The translations under genes and the position numbers were made by a program. A stretch of 64,000 nt of DNA from Hyaloperonospora brassicae (Eukaryota > Oomycota > Peronosporomycetes > Peronosporales > Peronosporaceae). Within the stretch, counting starts at the first letter, position 1, and each line of letters starts with the position of its first letter. The stretch is taken from the NCBI GenBank assembly GCA_947650285.1, contig CANTFL010001447.1, positions 1 to 64,000 of the forward strand, read 5' to 3'. Of the stretch, positions 45,961-57,585 are shown one piece after another. The notes beneath the pieces were generated by a model, which did not search any database, had not been told where the DNA came from, and was given only the letters and a program-made list of their open reading frames with translations.

Positions 45961-46940
45961 AAATTTGAAATACAAGGAAGCCTGGTTTAGCAGCTTCATG
46001 ATGTAGCGATCAATGAGCACCGGTTCAACCGCAATAGGGACGATTGCGATTTTTGCGGCTAGCGCCGAGTTGAATCGCGAACGGGATTTTAGCGGTCGTG
46101 TGCTCAATATAACTCTAGATGGCATTTACCGTCACGAGCACGGGTTCTCGCGCGTTTAGAGACTTTTCCGCAATCTTGAACGCCGTAAATGATAATCAGC
46201 TACCTGTTTTTATCTCGTTTGTTGTCGAGTCTCCTTTGCACTTTCGTGTACGCGAGGTTCTGATACACCTGTCAGCACTCTTATCAGTGCATATTGGCTC
46301 AAATAGTTGTCAGTATGAATTCTTTCATAATGTAGCAACATAAGCGCCGGTAAACCATAACGCATAGTAGCACTTTATGGCTCATCTTCTGATTATCGAG
46401 TCATCCTCCATTGTTTTGGTAGCTGGACAACCTTTACGCCACTCATGAAGGGCTAATCCATACGAGTGACGTCGAATAGCCTGAAATCGACCGATTGAGT
46501 TCTCCTTAGACATCCCGACAGATAATGACACGGGCTCGCCCTGAATGGTACGAGCAATATGACACGATCGCCCATTCATGCAGCACATCTTTGATGCGAC
46601 AGTAAAATAGACCTCCTTGCTTTTGCAAATTTCCAACAGCCATAGCTGTCGGAGAACCAGGGTGTCAGTAGCTTAATCTGTTGAGACTACAGCAAGTATG
46701 TGCTGTATTTTTCAGGCCTCTGAATCGGCGCATCATCCGCTTGTAGAGACACATTACAATCTACCTGTATCAACCTAGTGCATAAAATTGATTTCATTCT
46801 TAACGAATAATGTTGGTGAAAAGGTAAGCGACTCTTTCACACCGACAAGTTGACGAAAAAAATGGTAGATATGTATTCGCTATAGTTAGCTATAATATGT
46901 CCGTTCTGTGCTGCTTAACAATATTAACCTATAAACTTTA

Positions 46941-46990
46941 TGTAGCTACCTGCTCACCTTCCACCGGACATATCTAGCAGCGATTGGTGG
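46941..46990. repeat. LTR-like remnant (copy 2 of a dispersed family)
   Basis: TGTAGCTACCTGCTCACC is followed at similar spacing by CTAGCAGCGATTGGTGG. It corresponds to TGACGTCTACT...AGCAGCGATTGGTGG near 7907-7953. Only this part is clearly conserved. Confidence 0.4.
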
Positions 46991-49900
46991 TTTAGTTAGT
47001 CCATTGATGAGCTGTAACAATTGAATGATTAAGTAGACGCTGAAATTACATTTGTCAGTTTACTATACAATGCTTACTTGATAGGGCAAATTGGTGTATA
47101 TTTAAATAATTAAAGATATTTTTAGTGATTCATTGTGGTATCGACTTCATGTAGCGAGCTTTCCTCGTTACACAATCCCTATAGACAATAATATTTGAGC
47201 GACTTATTGACAATTGATTCGTAACGGTGATCACCGTGAAATTACCCTGGTAACGGGTGCACATGTTGGTCTGCCCAACCATTTTTAGTCCTCGTCGCAT
47301 AGCTAACAAGATTATCCATTGTGCATCAATACGTGCGAAGAACTTGACTGGACGGATATGCGCAGCGAATAACTGGACAATGCAAGCAGCGGGTGATCAT
47401 TCGCCTGCTGCAGCAATTAAGTAGTCTGCAACATTCATCGTTGCAGGTGCACGTGGTAATGCACCTTATTTTTGCTAGTGGATGCATTGCTTCTGTGTAG
47501 AGGGAGACCGACCATAATCTACGATGACATCGAGCTGAAATTTATGAAGTTTGGCCACTCGAATGCGGTATTCGACTCCAAATTACCTGGTATCCTCGAG
47601 AAAAGCTGAGACTTTGGAAGGTGAAACGATATAGTCTCTTCATGATAGCGGCTGTGGCCCTATTTACGAGTAGGTGTCGCCGTCTGATGTGTTTAATCCT
47701 TTATTGAATCAGATTGTTTTCAATCATTTAAGCGCGACTTGAGTGGCCACACGACTACAATGATCCTCATGCTGGTGGTGACCCAAGTATTGTCGCCGGC
47801 GTCGGAGTGATCGAAGTGATCATGGCGATCTTGGTGTCGGTATATCTGTTGACACCACGCAGGACAAATGGACTTGTAACATCTTGCGTCTCGCTCCTAA
47901 TACCCATAATAAATATATTACCAACTGTAACTAGGTCGGTAGGAAGATCGTTCGCCTTCATGGATTGAATCACCTTGTATAATTCGTCAGCTCTTTATGG
48001 CCTTGACGTCAGCGAGAAATAGTTTCGCACGGACAACAACCTCTTCATCGATGTATTCTCCAAAAACAGATATTACAACGTTAATATTGAGATGAAGTAC
48101 TATCGTTCTCATAATCATGAAACGCGTTCATCCAAAATAAAAAGCATTTTGGCCGTGAGGCTTGAATTGAAAAACTAAATTCTACCCGCATCAGGTTTGA
48201 AAATGGTACTCTTACCGGTGATCCGTACATATTGCACCAATTGTCTCGAGACGCAGAACTTTACTATACCTCATTGGCTTATCCGTGTCAGAGTTGTGTT
48301 GAAAATTCAAAGCGTGCTCTTAAGGAGGACTTCATTTATAATTAGCCTATTTTGAATAGGGCCCGCATTTCTCCGAACTCAAGAAGGATTTGCGACTTTG
48401 CGAGCCCTTTACAATCGGATGGCTATTAAGTGGACCTCGTCTTATAGCTATAAGACGATGATCGGTTCAAGTATCATCAAATACCAAGAATAAAAAATTC
48501 TTCTAAATGTGGAGACCCGCGACACGAGAAGAGGTGACTTTTCCGTTATTGCATTTGTCACGTCGATCAAAGATAGTCTATACCCGTAAGCGCATACCCC
48601 GCGCGAACCTACGAATTGAAGTGATGGCGGTAACGAAAAGCATGTTCTGGTGTAGCACTTACACCAGCTTAATGTTTAGATATATGATCGCGTACTCCAA
48701 GTGGTATGCGACGATCTCGAGCATATGAGAGAAAGGCGTCTGACCCTGAACGATACTATATAGAGGCAATGGACAATTTGCGAAAAGGATCGCTTTAACT
48801 ACGCTTTTTCGCAGCTACACATAAGCATCAGATTATTTTCGTAAAATAATGGTGGCCAAATAAGCAATGTTCACCTACATGGAAAGATTTTATGTAAATG
48901 ATTGGGTTGAGCTGGGATCTTGGTCTCTGTGGCAAAGGAATGCTTTGTGATATTTCTGTCGGGAGGAGTCCTCGCCCGTGCAGACCACCATTGTTTACAA
49001 CTTATAATCAGATCTTTAGCTTATTTAAGGTGTAAAGCCTGTCGAAGAAAATTTATCTCATATGTCCACTACGCGGTAATCGGCTCATATTAAAGCGAAG
49101 TAGTCATGTTCGTCGACTCTGACTGGTTTTGTCGGTCTGCCTGAAGAATTGTACGAATATTTCTGACGAACATGACACATTTATCGCTAAAAAAATCGGA
49201 ATAAGTTGTTGTAAAATTGGCAACACCGCCGAACGAATCGTTACAGCACTGTGAGCCTCTAAGACAGATGGTGGACCGTGCTGTACACGCTTCTGCTGGA
49301 CAGACAAGAAGTATGATATACATTTCCTCGACCAGCGCCGCGAACACCACCAAAAAGGTAAGTGATATCCGGTTAAACGGCACGTTAAAGGAGAAATTCG
49401 CAGGAAGTCAGCGTCTAAACAGGGACCGATGACAAAAAATTGTCCTTTAGCCTTGCCGCTAGCTTTTCGTCTTTCGATGCAGCGAGTTCGCGATATACAG
49501 TGATCGTGTGTTCCGGTTGGCTGGATAGGAAACTACCTCCGGTCTCAGGTCGAAAAGGTGATACATGTTTTTGGCGCATTTAGCTTAAAGATTGCGAATC
49601 CCCCGCATGCGCTTTATCCTGCAAGTCTTTGGTCTCTTAGACTATCGCTGCTGCTAGTATTGGTCCAATGAATGCTGCTAATCCCTAATCATATCCGCGA
49701 TTTCCGTAGTCATCGGGGAGACTGGCGCCGTGTCCCGTCCGTCGCCCGGTTGAGAGAGGTGAGGAGGCTAGATCGCGCTCGCGTGTATTGTTCCGGATAC
49801 ATTGACTGGATTTGATCACTACAATGCCTGTTAAGGAGTGTTGATGGTTGCGTATTATCGATAATTTTGCTGCTGTACATAGATCGCGAGTGGCATTATC

Positions 49901-50780
49901 CAATCGTGTATGGATGTTGTACACCGGTGTTTTCGCAAAGGTGGGCGGATAATGAAATTGTTCAAGAACATATCGCAAACGAGCACAGTACACTCTATAG
50001 TAGCCACGCGGACGTGGAGAATAATTTGTCTACGAAAAGCAAACAAACTACATGCTAGACCCTACCTAAATTTGTTTACAGAACATAAATGCTGATAGGC
50101 TCACGAAGCCTCTATCGACGTTAAAGGTAAATTGCTGTAGACATATTTCACCTCTTTTGTACATGACCGAGGCGTGCTGATTGGAAATGTACCTCGAGTT
50201 GCGGATGAAAAAGTTTTAGGAAGTGGAAACACTAATGTGACTCACAGTCTTAGTCACTATCCGAGGATTCGGTGTGAAACAACACGTCGGGATGTGCACT
50301 TGCGGCTGGATTACGATTTAGACAGTTTGCCTTTCACTTGCTGGTACAATTTGTTTGTTGAATCCTTTGCAGTCGTACAATTTCTATCTGCAGGTTTGCA
50401 GTCCTGATGAAAGCGAAAAGGAGCCGCGTACGAGTGTCAGTATATGTTTTTTACAATCCAAGGCAATTAATTCCTATCTGCTCTTTCCGCATTGGCACTT
50501 CGTACTAATACGACACAACCCTTTGACGTGTTACAAAACCTTCGCAGCAGCATATTTTACAATAGGAAAAGCATTTGTGTTTTTGGATAGGTTCAACAGT
50601 CTACTCTAATACTGTATCGTACCAGAAGCGATGTAATAATGAGGCTAGTAGACGTTTGCATCCATATTTTATGTGCGTATACTATAGGAATGAAGCAAGA
50701 TTATCAACTACTTGGTGTGTTTTGACAAATTGGGATGATCAATATTCTACCCCAAAATTGATATTTGTTGATGGTTTACA

Positions 50781-51172
50781 TGTTTGAAGGGTTGATCGAA
50801 CTTCTTTCGATCAAACAGGGCACCGGCAGTCACGAACTGACCAACAGAACGAGCAAAGATTTACTGACATCAGAGGTTGTCAGTGCCCTATCACAATACT
50901 TACACATTACTCAGAAAGCGTAAAATGCAAAGACGATGTAATGTGGTTGTGGTGAAAGTAAAATTGTATTAAAATAAATAGTATTTAGTTCTCTTCTTCT
51001 GTTGATTACCCTACTTTATTTGTATAAATATACGAATATGTATTGTGACGTCTACTCACCACCATTGCGCCCGTCAAGCAGCGATCGGTGTGTTAACATT
51101 ATTTCATGCATAAACCAATGAGTCGACTCTGGGATGGCTGGAAGAGTATCACGTTGTGTTGTGATATTACAA
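50781..51172. repeat. Possible solo LTR (copy 3 of a dispersed family)
   Basis: AGGGCACCGG near 50817 and GTCAGTGCCCT near 50878 form the same outer stem as in copy 1. A TATAAATA box near 51022 and TGACGTCTACT...AGCAGCGATCGGTG (51046-51091) follow at the same relative positions. A perfect 9-bp stem TTGATCGAA/TTCGATCAA (50792-50814) lies at the left. The limits are guesses; ATATTACA near 51165-51172 may be the right end. Confidence 0.4.
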
Positions 51173-53070
51173 GAGGAACATTCAACGTAACAGTCTAATA
51201 TTACTAAACCTTATCACGATATCATTATGAAACAAGATCGCCGCCCCGTTACATTGACTACCTATCATGATGATGTGTATCTGCGAACATGTAGGGCAGC
51301 TAGTTGCTCACCACGCCTTGCGCTTCTTTGTCGATTCTCAATATTGTGAACATGCTCGCTGGTGTGATGACTGTGACAGACGCGCAGTGCGATATCGTCT
51401 ACTACCGTGATATACGGCCTCCAACGGTCACAATCCATCGAACTTACCGTCCAGGGTCATATTGATATGCAACCCGATGTTTCTTGTTCTACTGACATTC
51501 TACTACATGTTCATACCATGCAACGAGCTCAATTCGTCACGTAAGTCTTCATTTCTGGATGAGTGATCAGAGCCACTAGAATCTAAACTTGTCCACACCA
51601 TGCAGGTACCTTGGCACGATATGCGAGTGACGCACATCGTTTTATAGAGTATATCGTAGTTGTACTCGTGAAAATGGGTGTAGAAGTAATCGTATAACAT
51701 ATCCAGTGTCAACTTCGTCTGTCCCCAGTACAACATGTAGTTCGCCTGCACTGCAAGTCGACCAGGTCAAGTTGCACATGGCGTACGTCCGGTCTACCCA
51801 TCATCATATGCTGGTCCCATACTGCGTTGTATCTCCCCGTCGAACATGTTTCGGCATCTGAATGACATATCATGCTGACCGTTCCCCTTGTCCATTTATA
51901 TCAAGTTGTTACTTGTCAGCCGATCAGGCGAGGTCAAATCTTGTCCGTAAGAGGTCTTGGACTTGATCATCAACACCTTCGCGACCAGTAAGAAACCATA
52001 TCTTTTTTATTCCTTGTAGATTAGTATGGCAATATCCCACACCTCTAGCTGCTGGCACTTAACAAGTTATCAGAAAATGAAAAGAACGAATGGAATGTTA
52101 CTACCCAAGCTGGTCTTCCGATCAGTTTCGACGACCAGTATGACGCGGTCGGCGTAAATGGCGCGGGATGAATGCGCAACATCCCTACTCTTCACAAACA
52201 AAAAACTGCGGAAGCCACAGCGTGCTGAATAGATGCAGTCTGTCCTGTCCTGCAAGTTCCCGACTTGACGCAAAAAAGCCACATGTGCTCATACATGTGT
52301 CGGTGTAGCAGCAGTCGGCAGTCCATCCTCTAGCAATCCGCTATATTGAACCAATGACCCACTGAACGCACGAGAAATCCGTTGTTAATGCACATCTCCG
52401 GACAATTCTTGCGGTTGCTGCAGATGAGCGATCGTGGCTGCACGATTGGCATCTGAAGACAGATGAAAGCAATTCCCAAACATCAACTGCATTGTCTCTC
52501 ATCTCTGATTGCTCTCTGGCGATGCAGGTAGACGGCTTTGCGCGTTCCTCTCTGTCGCTGCACCAATTCCTTTCGTTCTTGTACCACTGCATTCGCCACG
52601 ATCCCTCGAGTCATTATGCTGCAGAGTGGCAGGGGGGAAAAAAATGACAAGTCTAGGACTCAAGCAGCGACAAAACGTGGTGTAACTCGCCACGCAGCAA
52701 GCGGAAGGCGATTTCCGTACAGCGCCTTTTTCCGCTACGCGTACAAGCCTTCGCGCTATCTATCACTGGACAATCTGCGAGACAGCAGCATGCAATGAGT
52801 GCAGTAGTTCAAAACTTAGCCACCGTAGCACGTCAAACGGGTCTCCTAAGTAAACGCTCTGCGTGCTGTGATAACGGACTGCGCATACCAACTTCTCTGG
52901 CCAAGCGTTGCCCGTGTTGTCGATGCCTATTGCGGCGAATTCAATGGACCCCAAAGGTAAAACACGCACAGCACCAATCGCTCAAAACACACGAGATCGA
53001 CTGTCTATTACCCTCTTGGCTCTGTGGCATGTCGTCATCGGATACAAACGCACGGTATGGACGCAATTTG

Positions 53071-54646
53071 CTAGCCAAACTTACTCGCCCCTCCACCAGT
53101 GGTCGGACGACGCACGTGCAGCGAATTGTACATGAACGAATCGACAAAGCCAGCAATCTGTAGACAAACACAATCAGCACAAGGATATCGTAAGTCCAGC
53201 TCGCTGTAGAGCTGCGAGTTTTTCTGTATGCACTCAACGCACCGAGATGACGCCGCCCACGATGGCACACACTTTGGTGAGGAAATGCGTGAATGGCATG
53301 CGCTTATTCTCCACCTTCACCATAAAAGGCGACAGGTCGTACACGAAAAAAGTGCCTGCAACGTATATGAGCAAAAGGATCCGAAACAGTGTAAACGTCA
53401 TGACCCTGACAACCAAACACAAAGAAGATCGGCGCGATAGTTTTCGTACCCGGCAGCGACTTCATCTGTCCGAACGGGCCCATATAGTTGCTCTGCTGCG
53501 TGACCGCAAACTAGTTCGACAAAGCATATGGTTACTTCAACAGGCATCAAATCACTTTTGACAAGGCAATTGTACGCACCTGGTACGAGTAGATCGGGTT
53601 GTCGTCAACACCACCGTAGATCGTAGGCACGATCTTGATGTAGTACTGAAACACGCCGCCATCTATATGATACCGAGCAAGAGAAAAAATACATAAACAG
53701 AAAAACAAGTCAGTGGGCTACTTCAAGTGACGCTCCTCACCATGCAGTGCATTCGCGTACACTGTGCCGCAATCTTCAATACTCCGTCAAGTGGACCAGC
53801 GACACCAGCCACGGGCTCGCCAAACGATAAGCTGTGAATGACGTGGCTCGAGTTGTACGAGTACTCCTCGCCCGGTCGAAACTGGTGCATAAGCTTTCCC
53901 TGTCGATGGAACGTATGTCCAAGTGCCACGTGAAAGTTGCCGGCCACGCGGTTCAAGAGCATAGTGCCCGTGAACCGACAGCCTTCGCCGTCCTGCGCCA
54001 GTGTCTCTTCTTCCACGCTCTCGCGCACACACTGTGCCTTCTGGCTCGCTTCCTCCAGCGATTGGCCACTGCTCACGAACGCCTCCTTCACGTCGTCACA
54101 CGTGTTGCAGCAGCTTTTGCCCGCCGGGTGTGTAGCTCCGTAGCAGCTGCCACAGGCGTCCACTGCTTCGTCTGCCTTCTCGTCTCCTGGTGCACTCGCC
54201 GTCCCGTCTTTGCGCATTGCAATGGGCCGTCCAATCGCCTGCCCGCGGCTGTCCAGACGGGTCTTGACCATTGTCTGGTGCATGTTCACCTGCAGCTCCC
54301 CCGCAACGTCCATCGCGTTCATGTGCGCGTCGCGGCAGTTGAGCGCCAAGTAACTAATGTCCACATGCGCCTGCAGCTTCGCATTGAGCGACGCGTCCAC
54401 GACCATATGCTCGTGCGTGTTGGGCCGCCAGTACGCGTGCAGCTCCGACGTCAAGAGCACGAGCATGACCAGACCTGCGAGTAGGGAGACCCGCGCGCCC
54501 CACTCGGTCTGCACGTTGAACTCGCAGTGCATCTTCGGGTACACGTCGACGGTCTGCAGCACGCGACGCGCAGAACGGGTCACGAGGTTCTCGTGCGCGT
54601 CGCCCGCGCTGGCGGTCGCGTCGCTCGGGACGGCGCGCTGTCGCAT
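53071..54646 (-). CDS. ERGIC3: ERGIC3/Erv46-type ER-Golgi cargo receptor, five exons
   Basis: Exons on minus: 54646-53761, 53662-53580, 53510-53450, 53355-53243, 53157-53071. Splice phases agree throughout and give 409 residues. Introns are 98, 69, 94 and 85 bp with GT-AG ends. The protein has a cytosolic N-terminus (VDVYPKMHCEF), a membrane segment at about residues 53-69 (LLAGLVMLVLLTSELH), a lumenal domain with MNAMDVAGELQ, the cysteine motifs ACGSCYGA and SCCNTCDDV, NRVAGNFHVALG and SYNSSHVIHSLSFG, then VFQYYIKIVPTIYGG, FFVYDLSPFMVKVE and a second membrane segment spanning exons 4-5. The family cycles between ER and Golgi with Erv41 and retrieves ER proteins. I prefer the ATG at 54646 over an in-frame ATG at 54775. 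It is divergent from the TFIIS-like gene. Confidence 0.93.
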
Positions 54647-54905
54647 GCTGACGTACGCGCAGGGGGTTTCAATAATGGGCTGCGTGGCACTCGGCGGCTG
54701 CGCGCACCTTCGCGCGACATGACAAAATGGCTCGTGTGGACCACGTCGAGTGTCCCCTTCGCGCAACCGCCGCACGGGCGCGCGACCGACCGACGGACTG
54801 ACTGACTATTGACGGAGGTGCAAGTGGCTGTTGCAGCAGTTGTGGGCATAGCCGTCGAGTTCGAAGACAAAGTGTAGCGAGCGGCAGTCGCATTGGAGCG
54901 AGCAA
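54647..54905. promoter_or_regulatory. 259-bp shared promoter region of ERGIC3 and the TFIIS-like gene
   Basis: The two start codons face away from each other across 259 bp. I do not see a clear initiator consensus on either side, so the boundaries rest on the gene models. Confidence 0.5.
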
Positions 54906-56084
54906 ATGGACCGAATGGATCGTGTTAAGTTGTCGATTGGAGAGGCGAACATAGAAATGAGTGCGTGTGCTGCTGTGACGAACGCAGAAGAGGAGGACAG
55001 CGATGTGGACGCGTGGGCCGTGGAGCTTGAGGCGGCGCTGGACTGTGGACGAGGTATGAGTGGCTTGTGCTTTGGGATAGAGGCAGCAGGAGAGGGTGAG
55101 GTGGCTCGTGAGACGTGGCCTGATGCATTTTGGGGAATGAGTTGTGTCCATGTGTGTCTAACAAGAGTGTGTGTATCCATGTGGGTGTGTCTGTCTGTGT
55201 GGGTGGGTGGGTGGGTGATGAAGTAGATGATACGTGTCGCTTGGTGGGTGACGGGTCTGCTCATCGGTCGGATGCAATTGGACCGATGGAAGTGACCAAA
55301 GAAGTGGGAGTGGAGGAGGAGGAAGAGGAGGAGAAAAAAGAGGCGGAAGGAGGTGAGATGGTCGACAAGGCAGCGGCAGTCGAAGCTTCTGGTTGGTCAG
55401 CTGCTGCGACGTTGCCGCACGAAGTGCTAGCGCTCATCCTCAGCTTCGGTCAAGTCGGGCGCGTGTGCAAGTCGTGGAGTCTCGCAAGCATTGCAGTCGC
55501 CCGTCGTCGCTTCTCGTCGCGACTCACGGACATTTTGCGTCCCTTGGACTCGAAAGCAGTGATACTGGCGCTGGATGTGGAGGAGGAACTCTATGCAGCA
55601 TACGGTCAGAGGTGCGGGTGAGCAGAGGAATTGGTGACAACTTGGCATGGGCTCGGCCAAGCACTAACGCGTGTGCTATGCTTCATGTGTTGGGGAATGA
55701 TCCGACAAACGCAGCCACTCGTTGACGAAAGCGTACGCGCACAAGGCACGAACGCTGCTATTCAACCTGAAGGATGCACGGAACGTCGATCTGCGCAACC
55801 GACTCGTGTCGGGTGACCTGCCGACGCACAATCTGGTGCGCATGAGCGGCCCCGACATGGCCAATCCGCAGCTCGTGCGTCAGCGGAAGGAGTGGATCAA
55901 GAAGCGCACACACGAAGTGATGCGCGACGGCCGCGAAGTCGAGGGCTTCGAGTCGGACCTGTTTGAGTGCCGCAACTGCGGCAGCTCACGGACACGCTAT
56001 CGCCAGTGGCGTCGCAAGGCTGTGGTCGACCGTACGCGGATCATCATCATATGTCTGAGGTGTCCGTATCGATGGGAGCTGTAG
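54906..56084 (+). CDS. TFIIS-like protein with F-box-like segment and zinc ribbon lacking the DE pair
   Basis: Exons 54906-55053, 55227-55611 and 55715-56084 join in phase to 300 residues. Introns are 173 and 103 bp. The N-terminus is acidic (AEEEDSDVD; seven Glu at residues 79-85). Residues 111-137 read TLPHEVLALILSFGQVGRVC then KSW, an F-box-like motif with a shortened middle. Residues about 145-245 match the TFIIS central domain (AHKARTLLFNLKDARNVDLR). Residues 263-294 form a TFIIS/RPB9-type zinc ribbon with C-x2-C (263, 266) and C-x2-C (291, 294). In TFIIS the ribbon carries an Asp-Glu pair needed to stimulate RNA cleavage by polymerase II; here the loop reads KAVVDRTRI with a single Asp. 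The TFIIS N-terminal LW domain is absent. It is therefore a divergent TFIIS relative, role unknown. Confidence 0.82.
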
Positions 56085-56209
56085 CCTACTGGTAGAACAC
56101 CAGGACCGAGCCGTTCTCCGGGAAGCGAATGCCACGTGAGGCGCTGCAGTTCGTGTGCGGCTGATCGTACTCTAGCGAATCGGTCAAATCGCTGGACACC
56201 ATCATTGCC

Positions 56210-57153
56210 ATGAACAGCTCCGAAGCCGGCGACTACGAAGACTTTTTTAGCACCGAGCTGTTCGTCAATCGCGAGTAAGCTGTTGCTGCGTTGACACATG
56301 TGAGTTGCTCGTCCAGCGTTAACGTCCTCGCTAACTCGTTGTCGTGCAGGTACGCTACGCAGGAGTTCGACTTTGGCGTGGCACAGCAGAAGCTGCAATG
56401 CTCTCACGCCGCTTCCACGGACCACGACCTCACAGGTCAAGTCGTGTGGCCAGTCTCAGCTTTCCTAGCATGGTACCTCGTGGCCCACCGTGAGGAACTT
56501 ACTGGCAAGACAGTCGTCGAACTGGGCGCTGGCGCAGGCCTCAGTGGTCTTCTCGCGTCTCAATTTGCGTGCGTCTTTGCTCTTCTGTGTCTCGCGTTGT
56601 TCGGTTCGTAATGTCTTTGGACGTGTGTCGGAACAGAGCTCACACCGCCTTGACGGACGGCAATGATATTGTGCTGGAGCTGCTGAAAGAAAATGCCGAG
56701 ACGAACGCCGACCAGAGCAAAGTGCAGGTGCTGCCGCTGCTGTGGGGTGAACGTGCGAGCGTTGAAGCTTTCGAACGCGCGTTTTCTCACCCTGTGGACG
56801 TGCTCGTTGGCGCCGACGTCGTGTGCTGGCCCAATCTTGTGAAGCCTATTCTACAGACGATCAAGTACTTGCTGTTGCGCTCGCACGAACCGCTGGCGAC
56901 CAAGTTTTGCTGCGGATTCGTGTGTCGTGCGCAGTCGACAGAAGACCTGCTGTACAAAGAGGCATCGGCGTTCGGCTTCCGGTTCGAGATCGTCCAAGAC
57001 GACACATTTCTTCCCGCGCCGCGACCGGCTGATGTGATCTCGAACCGTGAATTGCAGCTGATCGTGTTCACGCTGGACCCGCACAAGGCCAATTGGGACG
57101 AGTCCGTGACATTTAATGACGATGAGCTGAAGAACCTGCAGACTGCTTGCTAG
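56210..57153 (+). CDS. METTL21-type protein lysine methyltransferase, three exons
   Basis: Exons 56210-56274, 56350-56568 and 56637-57153 join in phase to 266 residues, with 75- and 68-bp introns (donors GTAAGC and GTGCGT). Near residue 45 the family motif appears as QVVWPVSAFLAWYL. Motif I for S-adenosylmethionine binding is TVVELGAGAGLSG. The acidic position after it is seen as ALTDGNDIVLELL. The post-I motif reads DVLVGADVVCWPNL, close to the DxxY-type catalytic box of METTL21-like enzymes, but with Cys-Trp where Tyr is common. These cytosolic enzymes methylate lysines on chaperones and elongation factors. The substrate cannot be told. It starts 125 bp after the TFIIS-like stop, in the same direction. 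Confidence 0.87.
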
Positions 57154-57585
57154 AGCAGGCCGTGTGCGAGAACGCAAAGCATACAGAGAGGAAGAGAGAG
57201 GATTCTCGTAAAGAATCTTAATGCACAAGTGATGAGTTTGCGTCTCTCCGTTTGTAAATAGGATCAACAGACAGCATATGTAATGGGGTTACAGGTCGGC
57301 TGGTAGTCGACAATGGGTGTGGTGCACACAAGGAATGGGATCCTATTTAAAGTAAATATTAGAGCACAGTATCGATTGAGGAAGACTGATGTCTGTCAAC
57401 CATTGATTACGAGATCTTTTAAGAGGTTTATTTAGGACATTAGCGAGTAGGTGGATTACGTTGATCTAAAATGTTCTTTTAGGTTTAAAGAAAAAATAAA
57501 GATCAGTTCCCATCTTGATCTTCATAAGACACGTGCCTCACGAAGCGTCTTGATCGTAAGTGCTAGCAACGCCTGTAAAGGTAGC
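57154..57585. other. 3' flank of the methyltransferase gene, AT-rich
   Basis: I see no gene here. A purine run at 57180-57200 and an AT-rich part up to 57530 precede the hairpin array. Confidence 0.5.

Larger units (their letters stand above)
32400..46100 (+). mobile_element. LINE copy C, decayed, split by a Copia element
   Basis: In plus orientation the order is: ORF1-like Gag (about 33000-33720), weakly readable sequence to 36650, endonuclease (about 36690-37630), reverse transcriptase (37900-38582, then 43519-44430) and C-terminal region (to about 45960). The Copia element at 38583-43510 interrupts RT: the frame ...MMMAH before it resumes after it as ...HIKSVEHEPDLDALSSRAIL, matching MMMAILNTGAAKPELADMRI of copy B. 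Stops and frameshifts occur throughout. The ends are approximate. Without the Copia element it would be about 8.8 kb. Confidence 0.8.
46101..53000. other. Long AT-rich stretch without a supported gene
   Basis: No frame over about 105 codons occurs and none resembles a known family. The largest are 46382-46636 minus, 49090-49383 minus, 49685-49993 minus and 51503-51751 minus. Two LTR-like motifs belong to the family also seen at 7677. The rest is probably old transposon sequence worn beyond recognition. Its right end is the 3' flank of the ERGIC3 gene. Confidence 0.5.

Noticed and set aside
46382..46636. 84-codon minus frame with several cysteines
   Set aside because: Cysteine spacing does not fit a zinc or SWIM motif I can name, and no start context or neighbouring exon supports it.
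49685..49993. 102-codon minus frame in the AT-rich stretch
   Set aside because: No signal peptide, domain or splice partner; overlaps other open frames on both strands.
53834..54484. 216-codon plus frame antisense to ERGIC3 exon 1
   Set aside because: The minus strand matches ERGIC3 over its length; the plus frame has no features of its own.
54906..55226. 106-codon frame as a separate small gene before the TFIIS-like gene
   Set aside because: After 55053 it reads GT-rich low-complexity sequence of an intron with a good donor (GTATGA); splicing joins its first 49 codons in phase to the TFIIS-like exon 2.
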